Assembly: GCF_042668085.1 (NCBI RefSeq)
Contig: NZ_JBHVBO010000178.1
Span: 1 to 8,533, forward strand
From: Isoptericola sp042668085
GTDB taxonomy: Bacteria; Actinomycetota; Actinomycetes; Actinomycetales; Cellulomonadaceae
DNA length: 8,533 nucleotides
Reading direction: 5' to 3'
Shown: positions 1 through 6,070 of the stretch, piece by piece
Position numbering within the stretch: the first letter of the stretch is position 1
Layout of the letters: the number at the start of each line of letters is the position of its first letter
Translations under genes and position numbers: made by a program
The notes under the pieces: generated by a model
Told to the model about the DNA's origin: nothing
Seen by the model: the letters and a program-made list of their open reading frames with translations, nothing else
Databases searched by the model: none

Positions 1-15
1 GTTTCGTGTCGAAAC
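1..15. repeat. perfect inverted repeat, candidate operator at window edge
   Basis: GTTTCG-TGT-CGAAAC is a perfect 6-bp inverted repeat with a 3-nt centre. It starts 33 nt beyond the stop codon of the GH65 gene. It is AT-richer than its surroundings and has no visible U-tract, so a regulatory site is at least as likely as a terminator. CGAAAC/GTTTCG half-sites are common in operators of LacI-family sugar regulators. That family normally has them in the order CGAAAC...GTTTCG, so this could be two half-sites of a larger array cut by the window edge. The regulatory role is inference; only the symmetry is seen. Confidence 0.4.
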
Positions 16-48
16 CGGGCCACGAGCCCACCCACAACGCTGGACGAG

Positions 49-2526
49 TCAGGAGTGCGGCACCGTCGCGGTGATGAGGGTGCCGTCGTCGCGGCGGTTG
101 CCGGACAGCGCGCGCAGGCTGGGCCGGCCGGGCCGCACCGGGCCCTGCCCGTCGAGGGCGACGACGACCGGCTCGCCCGCGGTGACGGCGACCTGCTCGC
201 CGCGCACGAGGACCTTCGCGCCGTCCCCCGTCTCGGCGACGAGCTCCAGCTCGGCCGGCCGCACGGTGACGCGCAGCCGCGAGCCCTGCCAGGCGACCCG
301 GAAGGTCAGCGCGTCCCAGCCCTGCGGCAGGCGCGGGTCGAACGACAGCACGCCGTCGTGGTCGCGCATGCCGCCGAAGCCGAACGCGAGCGCCGACCAG
401 GTGCCGCCCGCGGAGGCGACGTGCACGCCGTCGGCCGCGTTGTCGTGCAGGTTCGCCAGGTCCACGAGCAACGAGGACACGAAGTACTCGAGCGCCAGCT
501 CGTGGTACCCGACCTCGGCCGCGACGATCGACTGCACGACGCCGGACAGCGTCGAGTCGCCGGTGGTCAGCGGGTCGTAGTACTCGAAGTCGGCCAGCTT
601 CTGCTCCGCCGAGAAGTGCTGCCCCTGCAGGAACAGCGCCAGCACCACGTCCGCCTGCTTGAGCACCTGGTACCGGTAGATCACCAGCGGGTGGTAGTGC
701 AGCAGCAGCGGCCGCTTGGTCACCGGCGTCGCGGCCAGGTCCCAGATCTCCCGCTCGAGGAAGTGGGAGTCCTGCGGGTGGATGCCGATGCCGTCCGCGT
801 ACGGGATGGACATGTGGTCCGCGGCGCGGGTCCACTCGGTGGTCTCGTGCACGCCCAGGGACAGGCGGTCCGCGAGGCGCCGGTAGTCCTCCGGGAACTC
901 CTCGCGCATCTTCTCGACGACGAACGCCGCGGCCCGCAGGTTGAACCGCGCCATGACGTTGGTGAACAGGTTGTCGTTCACCACGGTCGTGTACTCGTCG
1001 GGGCCGGTGACACCGTGGATGTGGAAGTTGTCGTCGCCGTTGGCGCGCCAGAAGCCGAGGTCCTCCCACATGCGCGCCGTCTCGACGAGGACGTCCACCG
1101 CCTCCCGGCGCAGGAAGTCCGTGTCGCCCGTGGCCCGCACGTACTGCACCAGGGCGAAGCTGATGTCCGCGTCGATGTGGTACTGCGCGGTGCCGGCCGC
1201 GTAGTACGCGGACGCCTCCTCGCCGTTGATCGTGCGCCACGGGAACAGGGCGCCCTTCTGCGACAGCTCCTTGGCGCGGCGCCGCGCGGCGTCGAGCATC
1301 TGGTAGCGGAACCGCAGGGCGTTGCGGGCGTACCGCGGGCTCGTGTACGTGAGGAACGGGAGCACGTAGACCTCCGTGTCCCAGAAGTAGTGCCCCGAGT
1401 ACCCGCTGCCGGTGAGGCCCTTGGCGGGCACGCCGGAGCCCTCCGCCCGCGCGGTCGCCTGGGCGAGCTGGAAGAGGTTCCACCGCACCGCCTGCTGGAT
1501 CTCCGGGCGCCCCTCGATCTCGACGTCCGACCGGGCCCAGAAGTCGTCCAGCCACGTGCGCTGGTGCGTGAACTGCTCCTCGATGCCGCCGGCGCGCACC
1601 CGGTCCAGGGTGCGGCGGCACCGGTCGACGAGCTCGCGCGTCGGCACGCCGCGCGATGTGTGGTACGTGACGACCTTGGTGAGGCGGATCGTGTGCCCCG
1701 CCTTCGCGTCGACGCGGAACACGTGCTTGGCGAGGTCGTCGTCGACCTGCGTGCGCACGTCCCACTCGTCCACGGTCTCGAGGCGGTGGTCGGCCGCGAC
1801 GGCGAGCGTCATGCCCGAGTTGGTGCACCGGTACGACAGGACGAGCCGCTCGTCGTCGCCCCAGCGGGTCTGCGGCTGCAGCACCCGGCCGGCGAACGCC
1901 TCCGCCTTGCGCGGGTCGAAGCCCTCCCCCAGCGACGCGGCGGGCACGTGGTACTCGTCCTGCCCGTCCTGCCGGTTGAGGATCTGCGACGAGATCGCCA
2001 CGGGCCCGTCGGCGTCCAGCAGCGTGACCTCGAACGTCATGACGCCCAGGTGCCGCTCGACGAACGACACCATGCGCTGCGAGGCCACCTTGACCCGCTT
2101 GCCCGACGGCGTGCGCCACAGGATCTCGCGGCGCAGCACGCCGTCGCGCAGGTCGAGCGCGCGCTCGTAGTCGACGAGGTCCGCGACCGGCAGCAGCAGC
2201 GGCTCGTCGTCCACGTACAGCCGGATCACCTTGGTGTCCGGCGCGTTGACGATGGTCTGGCCCACCTTCGCAAAGCCGTACGCCTCCTCCGCGTGCCGGA
2301 TGGGCCACGTCTCGTGGAAGCCGTTGACGAACGTGCCGTGCGAGTGGGACTCGCGCCCCTCCTCGACGTTGCCGCGCATCCCGAGGTAGCCGTTGCCCAC
2401 CGCGAAGAGCGACTCGGTGACCCCGAGGTCCTCCGCGGAGAACTCGGCCTCCACGAGGCGCCACGGCTCGGCCGGGAAGCGCAGGCGGTCCACGGAGCGC
2501 TGCTCGTCGGCGGTGCGGCGGATCAT
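49..2526 (-). CDS. GH65 family disaccharide phosphorylase (maltose/trehalose/kojibiose-type)
   Basis: This 825-aa cytoplasmic protein belongs to glycoside hydrolase family 65. The family inverts an alpha-glucosidic bond with phosphate, giving beta-glucose-1-phosphate plus glucose. The N-terminal beta-sandwich spans about residues 15-275, with the early motif NGYLGMRGN at 45-53. The (alpha/alpha)6 catalytic barrel spans about 335-700 and a small C-terminal domain follows. Visible motifs are FWDTE at 381-385 (glucose-binding loop), GPDEY at 508-512 (E511 is the expected general acid), KQAD at 623-626, and the phosphate-loop region STLS at 658-661. The length is typical, and no signal peptide is seen. 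The ATG at 2526 overlaps the stop of the upstream mutase gene (ATGA), suggesting translational coupling. The frame stays open upstream, but that extension is only antisense-like arginine-rich sequence inside the mutase gene. It resembles M. tuberculosis Rv3401. Which disaccharide it cleaves cannot be read from the sequence; maltose, trehalose, kojibiose and nigerose are all possible. Confidence 0.93.
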   Translation of the reverse strand: MIRRTADEQRSVDRLRFPAEPWRLVEAEFSAEDLGVTESLFAVGNGYLGMRGNVEEGRESHSHGTFVNGFHETWPIRHAEEAYGFAKVGQTIVNAPDTKVIRLYVDDEPLLLPVADLVDYERALDLRDGVLRREILWRTPSGKRVKVASQRMVSFVERHLGVMTFEVTLLDADGPVAISSQILNRQDGQDEYHVPAASLGEGFDPRKAEAFAGRVLQPQTRWGDDERLVLSYRCTNSGMTLAVAADHRLETVDEWDVRTQVDDDLAKHVFRVDAKAGHTIRLTKVVTYHTSRGVPTRELVDRCRRTLDRVRAGGIEEQFTHQRTWLDDFWARSDVEIEGRPEIQQAVRWNLFQLAQATARAEGSGVPAKGLTGSGYSGHYFWDTEVYVLPFLTYTSPRYARNALRFRYQMLDAARRRAKELSQKGALFPWRTINGEEASAYYAAGTAQYHIDADISFALVQYVRATGDTDFLRREAVDVLVETARMWEDLGFWRANGDDNFHIHGVTGPDEYTTVVNDNLFTNVMARFNLRAAAFVVEKMREEFPEDYRRLADRLSLGVHETTEWTRAADHMSIPYADGIGIHPQDSHFLEREIWDLAATPVTKRPLLLHYHPLVIYRYQVLKQADVVLALFLQGQHFSAEQKLADFEYYDPLTTGDSTLSGVVQSIVAAEVGYHELALEYFVSSLLVDLANLHDNAADGVHVASAGGTWSALAFGFGGMRDHDGVLSFDPRLPQGWDALTFRVAWQGSRLRVTVRPAELELVAETGDGAKVLVRGEQVAVTAGEPVVVALDGQGPVRPGRPSLRALSGNRRDDGTLITATVPHS

Positions 2527-3278
2527 GCCTGCGCCCCGCGCGCGTCGTGCCGGTCGGCGGGCGCGTCCAGGACCGACGCGTCCAGCTCCCCCAGGTCGGC
2601 GACCACGCGGTCCGCGCCGTGCGCGGCCAGGGCCTGCGCCCCGACGCCGCGGTCGACGCCGAGCACCAGGCCGAACGGCCCGGCGGCACCGGCCTGTACC
2701 CCGGAGAGCGCGTCCTCGACGACGACGGCCTCGGCGGCCGGGACCCCGAGCAGCTCGGCGGCGCGGAGGTACGTGTCCGGCGCGGGCTTGCCCGCCAGGT
2801 GCTCGCGGGCGGCCACGTTCCCGTCCACGACGACGGGGAACCGCTCGGTCAGTCCGGCCGCGGCGAGCACGGCGGGCGTGTTGCGCGACGACGAGACGAC
2901 CGCGACCTGCGCGCCGGCGGCGGTCACGGCGTCGAGGAAGCGCACCGAGCCCGGGTAGGGCGCGATGCCCTCCTCCTCGAACATCCGGTTGACGATCAGG
3001 TCCTTGCGGTTGCCGAGCGCGCACACGGTGTCCTCCCCGGGCGCGTCGTCGGCGGTCCCGCGCGGCAGGTCGACGCCGCGCGAGGCGAGGAACGTCGCCA
3101 CGCCGTCGTACCGCGGCTTGCCGTCGATGTGCGCGAAGTAGTCCGCGGACGTGTACGGCGCGAGGCCGTGGGCCTCGCACCAGGGCGCGAACAGGCGTTC
3201 CCACGCCCGCATGTGCACCTCGGCGGTCGGGGTGAGCACTCCGTCGAGGTCGAACAGCACGGCTCGGAGGCTGGTCAC
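2523..3278 (-). CDS. beta-phosphoglucomutase-type HAD phosphatase/mutase
   Basis: This 251-aa protein belongs to HAD subfamily IA and is most like beta-phosphoglucomutase, which interconverts beta-glucose-1-phosphate and glucose-6-phosphate through a phospho-aspartate. Motif I is DLDGV, with D10 as nucleophile and D12 as acid/base. H22, in TAEVH, matches the conserved cap-region histidine of the mutases. The helical cap spans about 20-100 and contains DGKPRYDG (52-59), a signature of phosphorylase-linked members. Motif II is the serines at 129-131, motif III is K164 in AGKPAPD, and motif IV is E188-D189. D12 and H22 favour a mutase over a simple phosphatase. The GTG start has GAAGGA 5 nt upstream. 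The stop overlaps the GH65 start by 4 nt, so the two enzymes form one pathway in one transcript, like M. tuberculosis Rv3400-Rv3401. Unlike that homologue, it has almost no extension before motif I. Trehalose-6-phosphate phosphatase is a less likely alternative. Confidence 0.9.
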   Translation of the reverse strand: MTSLRAVLFDLDGVLTPTAEVHMRAWERLFAPWCEAHGLAPYTSADYFAHIDGKPRYDGVATFLASRGVDLPRGTADDAPGEDTVCALGNRKDLIVNRMFEEEGIAPYPGSVRFLDAVTAAGAQVAVVSSSRNTPAVLAAAGLTERFPVVVDGNVAAREHLAGKPAPDTYLRAAELLGVPAAEAVVVEDALSGVQAGAAGPFGLVLGVDRGVGAQALAAHGADRVVADLGELDASVLDAPADRHDARGAQA

Positions 3279-3283
3279 GGGCG

Positions 3284-3289
3284 TCCTTC
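3284..3289 (-). promoter_or_regulatory. ribosome binding site of the beta-phosphoglucomutase gene
   Basis: GAAGGA on the minus strand, followed by 5 nt and then GTG at 3278. It is the clearest Shine-Dalgarno sequence in this intergenic region and fixes the GTG as the start. No other start codon between it and motif I would keep the N-terminal beta-strand (RAVLFDLDGV). Confidence 0.6.
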
Positions 3290-3359
3290 GCGGGTCGGGG
3301 TCGGGTCGCGGGCACCGTGCCCCCTGCGGGCCGACGCCGAGGATCAGCCTACGCAGTCA

Positions 3360-3393
3360 CCGGGGCGCTCCGGGAGCACGCGCCGCGCCCCGG
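3360..3393 (-). terminator. possible hairpin terminator of the MetE-like gene
   Basis: A perfect 9-bp GC stem pairs 3360-3368 with 3385-3393, around a 16-nt loop. It lies about 80 nt past the stop of the MetE-like gene and before the start of the sugar cassette. There is no U-tract, which is common for actinobacterial hairpins but also means a chance GC stem is possible. Just beyond it on the minus strand is TAGGCT (3351 down to 3346), a weak candidate -10 for the sugar cassette with no convincing -35. Confidence 0.3.
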
Positions 3394-3410
3394 CGAGATC
3401 TTCGCGGAAC

Positions 3411-3453
3411 GGTCCCGCCGCCGTCCCGCCTCCGTCCCACCGCCGTCCCGTCT
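3411..3453. repeat. four imperfect 10-11 bp tandem repeats in the intergenic region
   Basis: Four consecutive units begin at 3411, 3421, 3432 and 3443. Three carry CCGTCCC and the first GGTCCCG; on the minus strand this reads as GGGACGG every 10-11 bp. They lie in the 196-bp gap between the MetE-like gene (stop at 3475) and the mutase gene (start at 3278). The spacing is close to one helical turn. This could be an array of protein-binding sites, or polymerase slippage in GC-rich DNA. The sequence does not decide between these. Confidence 0.5.
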
Positions 3454-3474
3454 CGAGGACCGGCCGCCCCCCGC

Positions 3475-4524
3475 TCAGGCCGCCGCCCGCTCCGCGAGCG
3501 CCTCCGCCACCCGCCCGAGGTTCGCCAGCTCCGCGCGATGGGTGTCGACGTCCGCGAGGCGCCGGCGCGGCGCCGCGAGCAGCGTGACGTCCGCCAACCC
3601 GGCCGCGGGCAGCCCGATGCGGCGCCACGGCTCGGCAACCAGGCGGACCAGCTCCCCGAGCTGCGGGCCCGAGCACTGCGAGACGGTGGCGGGCGGCAGC
3701 CCGGCCCACAGCCCCATGCCCCGCTCGGCGGCGCGGGCGAGCAGCTCCCAGGCGCGCTCGTTCCAGCCCGTCGTCTCCCCGGCGCCGCCGACGTCGGCGA
3801 GGTCCAGCCCGACGGCGTCCGCCCCGGCGAGCGCGACGGGCGGCACGCCCACCCAGGTCGCGCCGAGGTGCACGACGACCCGCGCGCCGGCGTCGTGCGC
3901 GGCGTCGACGACGGGCCGCAGCCCCTCGACGACATCGTGCCCGGGCACCGCCCGCAGCCGGGAGTAGCCGGAGAAGCTGGGCAGCACGCCGGCGTGCACC
4001 TGGCCGAGCAGGGCCTCGGTGAGCTGCACGACCGGGGTCGCCCCGGGCACCTGGGCCCGCACGTCCGCCAGGTGCGAGCGCACCGCCTCGGCGAGCGCGA
4101 GGGACAGGTCGCGGCGGGCGCCGACGTCGGCCAGCACGCGGTCGCCGCGGGCCGACCACAGCTGCGCGGCGAGGGTCCACGGGCCCGTGAGCCCGACGGC
4201 GAGCGGGCCGTCGTACCCGACGGCCGCCACCGCCAGCGCCGACAGGTCCTCGCGCAGCAGGGACTCCGCGCGGCGCACGTCGACGCCTGGGTGGTCGGTC
4301 AGCTTCCAGCCGTGCGGGCCCAGCTCGACCGGCATCTCGGCCAGCAGCGACGCCGTCCGCCCGACGGCGTCGGCCCCCGGCCCGCGGCCGGAAAGCTGGG
4401 CGAGGAACGGCACGGCGTCGACGCCGGTGGGCAGCGACGCCAGGTCGTCCAGCACCGTCTGCTGCGCCACGAGCTCGTCGTGCGCGCCGCCGGGCCACGG
4501 GCCGTGCCCGGAGACCGCCGTCAC
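3475..4524 (-). CDS. MetE-like (cobalamin-independent methionine synthase C-domain) family protein, possibly without a metal site
   Basis: This 349-aa protein is one of the short actinobacterial homologues of the MetE catalytic domain (UROD/MetE-like TIM barrel), as in M. tuberculosis Rv3015c. Their substrate is unknown. Family features include GHGPWPG near the start (6-12), RGPGADAVGRTA (47-58), GWKLTDHPG (72-80), the strand GLTGPWTLA (111-119), SGYSRLRAV (185-193) and the late helix with EPWRRIGLP (298-306). Real MetE holds a catalytic zinc with His, Cys, Glu and Cys. Here the expected HxC position reads HLG (H219), the family's DEP-like motif reads LTEAL (168-172), and the strand where I expect a Cys-Gly reads TLLAAP (314-319). 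The only cysteine is C284. So methyl transfer through a zinc-bound thiol looks unlikely. The start is GTG at 4524, preceded on the minus strand by GAGG. In relatives the gene lies between mnmA and ligA. Here it stands alone, divergent from the SnoaL-like gene. Confidence 0.75.
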   Translation of the reverse strand: MTAVSGHGPWPGGAHDELVAQQTVLDDLASLPTGVDAVPFLAQLSGRGPGADAVGRTASLLAEMPVELGPHGWKLTDHPGVDVRRAESLLREDLSALAVAAVGYDGPLAVGLTGPWTLAAQLWSARGDRVLADVGARRDLSLALAEAVRSHLADVRAQVPGATPVVQLTEALLGQVHAGVLPSFSGYSRLRAVPGHDVVEGLRPVVDAAHDAGARVVVHLGATWVGVPPVALAGADAVGLDLADVGGAGETTGWNERAWELLARAAERGMGLWAGLPPATVSQCSGPQLGELVRLVAEPWRRIGLPAAGLADVTLLAAPRRRLADVDTHRAELANLGRVAEALAERAAA

Positions 4525-4597
4525 CGGGCCGCCCTCGCGCCCGGCGCCGGCGCCGGCGCGCGGGTCGTCGCAGGTTTCACCACCACGTCACCTCCTG

Positions 4598-4617
4598 CGC
4601 CGCGTCACGTCGCGGCG
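4598..4617. repeat. inverted repeat in the divergent intergenic region, possible operator
   Basis: CGCCGCG-TCACGT-CGCGGCG is a perfect 7-bp inverted repeat around a 6-nt centre. It lies between the divergent MetE-like gene (start at 4524) and SnoaL-like gene (start at 4698), so a bound protein could affect both. A second CACGTCAC-like stretch lies just to its left. The all-GC arms could arise by chance in this composition, so the operator role is tentative. Confidence 0.3.
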
Positions 4618-4632
4618 GCTCGCTGCTCTCGA

Positions 4633-4638
4633 AGGATA
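4633..4638 (-). promoter_or_regulatory. candidate -10 element for the MetE-like gene
   Basis: TATCCT on the minus strand is one of very few AT-rich hexamers in the 173-bp divergent region. With an 18-nt spacer the -35 would be GTGAGC, a weak match to TTGACA. It implies a 5' leader of about 100 nt before the GTG at 4524. The inverted repeat at 4598-4617 would lie just downstream of the start point, a repressor-like position. For the plus-strand gene I see no convincing promoter. Confidence 0.22.
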
Positions 4639-4686
4639 GGAGCGGCCGTCACAGGCGCTCACCGGGAGCACCGTAACGGCCGGACG

Positions 4687-4692
4687 AAGGAG
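4687..4692 (+). promoter_or_regulatory. strong ribosome binding site of the SnoaL-like gene
   Basis: AAGGAG, followed by 5 nt and then ATG at 4698. It is a near-perfect Shine-Dalgarno sequence at good spacing. It settles the start at 4698, so the Ala/Pro-rich N-terminal stretch is translated. Confidence 0.7.
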
Positions 4693-4697
4693 TCCCG

Positions 4698-5180
4698 ATG
4701 TCCGTGATCCTCGACCAGGCGCCCGCGTCACCCGCGGCGCCGGTCTCCGCGCCGCCCGCGGCGCTCCCGGCCCACCTGCCCTCCGCCGCCCGCGCCGTCG
4801 CCACCCGCGTGCACGCCAACGCCATGCCGTCGGGCGCGGAGGCGGTGCTGCGGCGCCAGCTCGCGCCCGGCTTCCGCAACCACGACGTGCTGCCGGGCTG
4901 CGCCGGCGGCCCCGACGCGCTCGTCGCCACCATGCACTGGTTCCACGACGCGTTCGACGAGCAGCGCGTCGAGGTGCTGCACGCCGTCACCGAGGGCGAC
5001 CTGGTGGCCCTGCACGTCGCGTTCAGCGCCCTGCACTCGGGGTTCTTCCTCGGCGTCGCGCCGTCGCACCGGCGCTTCACCGTGCGTGAGATGCACCTGG
5101 TCCGGGTGGCCGACGGCCTAGAGGCCGAGCACTGGGTGATGCGCGACCAGGTGTGGTGGGAGCACGAGCTGCGCCGCTGA
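4698..5180 (+). CDS. SnoaL-like / NTF2-fold domain protein
   Basis: This 160-aa protein has a single SnoaL-like (NTF2-fold) domain from about residue 30 to the end. A long helix (30-52) leads into FRNHDVLPG (59-67), a typical pocket-lining stretch of SnoaL-like ester cyclases and polyketide cyclases. After that come a helix with MHWFHDAF (79-86), then strands with EVLHAVTEGDLVALHV (92-107) and the final strand EAEHWVMRDQ (142-151). Residues 7-30 are Ala/Pro-rich and probably disordered; there is no credible signal peptide. The fold covers cyclases, isomerases, hydrolases and plain ligand-binding proteins. No polyketide genes are nearby, so an aromatic polyketide role is not supported and the substrate is unknown. 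The gene is divergent from the MetE-like gene. It lies 55 nt upstream of the RNA methyltransferase on the same strand, with GC hairpins between them. Confidence 0.75.
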   Translation: MSVILDQAPASPAAPVSAPPAALPAHLPSAARAVATRVHANAMPSGAEAVLRRQLAPGFRNHDVLPGCAGGPDALVATMHWFHDAFDEQRVEVLHAVTEGDLVALHVAFSALHSGFFLGVAPSHRRFTVREMHLVRVADGLEAEHWVMRDQVWWEHELRR

Positions 5181-5187
5181 CCCGGGA

Positions 5188-5218
5188 CCCCGGCCGGGGC
5201 ACCGCGGCGCCGGCCGCG
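5188..5218 (+). terminator. two consecutive GC hairpins between the SnoaL-like and TrmH genes
   Basis: The 12-bp perfect palindrome CCCCGGCCGGGG (5188-5199) is followed by a second stem, CGCGGC with GCCGCG, around a 4-nt loop (5203-5218). Both lie in the 55-nt gap after the SnoaL-like stop and end just before the start region of the methyltransferase gene. They could attenuate read-through or shield the ribosome binding site. No U-tract follows, and GC-rich chance pairing cannot be excluded. Confidence 0.3.
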
Positions 5219-5235
5219 CGTGGGAGACTGCGCCC

Positions 5236-6048
5236 ATGCGGATCACCGTGCGCAACGCCCGTTTCCAGCAGCTGCAGACGCTACTCACGAACCGCACCAA
5301 GCGGGGCCGCGCCGGGGAGTTCCTCGTCCAGGGCGTGCGGCCGATCACGATGGCCGTCGAGCACGGCTGGCAGGTGCGCACGCTGCTGCACGAGACGGAC
5401 CGCCGGCTCTCGTCGTGGGCCCAGGAGCTGCTGCAGGCCACGGGCGCCGAGACGATCGCGATGTCCCCCGACCTGCTCGCCGAGCTCGCCGAGAAGGAGG
5501 AGGGCGCCAGCGAGCTGCTGGCGGTCGTCGCGATGCCCGACGACGACCTGGCCCGCATCCCGGTGGGCCCGTCGTTCCTGGGCGTCGTCTTCGACCGGCC
5601 CACCCAGCCGGGCAACGTCGGCGCCGTGGTGCGGTCCGCCGACGCGTTCGGCGCCGACGGGCTCGTCGTCACCGGCCACGCCGCCGACCCGTACGACCCG
5701 AAGTCGGTGCGCGCGTCGACCGGGTCCCTGTTCGCGCTGCCGGTCGTCCGGGCCGCCTCGCACGGCCAGGTCGTGGACTGGCTGGACGCGCAGCGGGCCG
5801 CGGGCACGCCGGTCACCGTCGTCGCGACCGACGAGGGCGGCAACGCCGCGCCCGCGGACGTCGACCTCACGGGCCCGGTGCTGCTCGCCGTCGGCAACGA
5901 GACCGCCGGCCTGTCGAAGGGGTGGCGCGAGGCCGCCGACGTCACGCTGGCGATCCCCATGGCCGGGTCGGCCAGCTCGCTGAACGCGTCCAACGCCGCG
6001 TCGATCGTGCTGTACGAGGCGCACCGGCAGCGCCTCGCGCGACCCTGA
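5236..6048 (+). CDS. SpoU/TrmH-family RNA 2'-O-ribose methyltransferase
   Basis: This 270-aa SPOUT-class enzyme transfers a methyl group from S-adenosylmethionine to a ribose 2'-OH in rRNA or tRNA. An N-terminal substrate-binding domain (about 1-100) is followed by the knotted catalytic domain. Motif 1 is NVGAVVRSADAFGADG (127-142), with N127 and the catalytic R133. Next comes DPKSVRASTGSLF (154-166). Motif 2 is GNETAGLS (220-227), and motif 3 is IPMAGSASSLNAS (240-252), which forms the SAM-binding knot. All key residues are present, so it should be active. The target nucleotide cannot be told: the layout resembles 23S rRNA Gm2251-type (RlmB) and TsnR-like enzymes, and actinobacteria carry several paralogues. 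The ATG at 5236 has GGGAG about 9 nt upstream. It converges on mnmA with only 12 nt between the two stops. Confidence 0.88.
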   Translation: MRITVRNARFQQLQTLLTNRTKRGRAGEFLVQGVRPITMAVEHGWQVRTLLHETDRRLSSWAQELLQATGAETIAMSPDLLAELAEKEEGASELLAVVAMPDDDLARIPVGPSFLGVVFDRPTQPGNVGAVVRSADAFGADGLVVTGHAADPYDPKSVRASTGSLFALPVVRAASHGQVVDWLDAQRAAGTPVTVVATDEGGNAAPADVDLTGPVLLAVGNETAGLSKGWREAADVTLAIPMAGSASSLNASNAASIVLYEAHRQRLARP

Positions 6049-6052
6049 GGCC

Positions 6053-6070
6053 GCGCGGCGTCAGCCGCGC
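6053..6070. terminator. shared hairpin at the TrmH/mnmA convergent junction
   Basis: GCGCGGC-GTCA-GCCGCGC is a perfect 7-bp stem with a 4-nt loop. The minus-strand stop codon of mnmA (6061-6063) lies in the loop, and the plus-strand TrmH gene stops at 6048. A symmetrical hairpin between convergent stops fits a bidirectional terminator. There is no U-tract on either side. Confidence 0.42.

Noticed and set aside
55..2958. A very long plus-strand open frame (over 900 codons) opposite the GH65 gene
   Set aside because: Its translation is rich in Arg, Val, His and Gln with no domain, and it lies fully antisense to a gene with a complete GH65 domain set. Such frames are expected where third positions are nearly always G or C.
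49..3315. GH65 frame extended upstream as a fusion of about 1,090 residues
   Set aside because: The extra 263 residues are low-complexity Arg/Gly/Ala sequence in another frame of the mutase gene. The ATG at 2526 begins right before the conserved N-terminal domain and overlaps the mutase stop.
4541..4560. GGCGCC-rich tandem stretch upstream of the MetE-like start
   Set aside because: Simple GC-rich low complexity; nothing sets it apart from composition bias.
4698..5180. The SnoaL-like gene as part of an aromatic polyketide cluster
   Set aside because: No ketosynthase, ketoreductase, oxygenase or resistance gene is present, and its neighbours are tRNA/rRNA modification and central metabolism genes.
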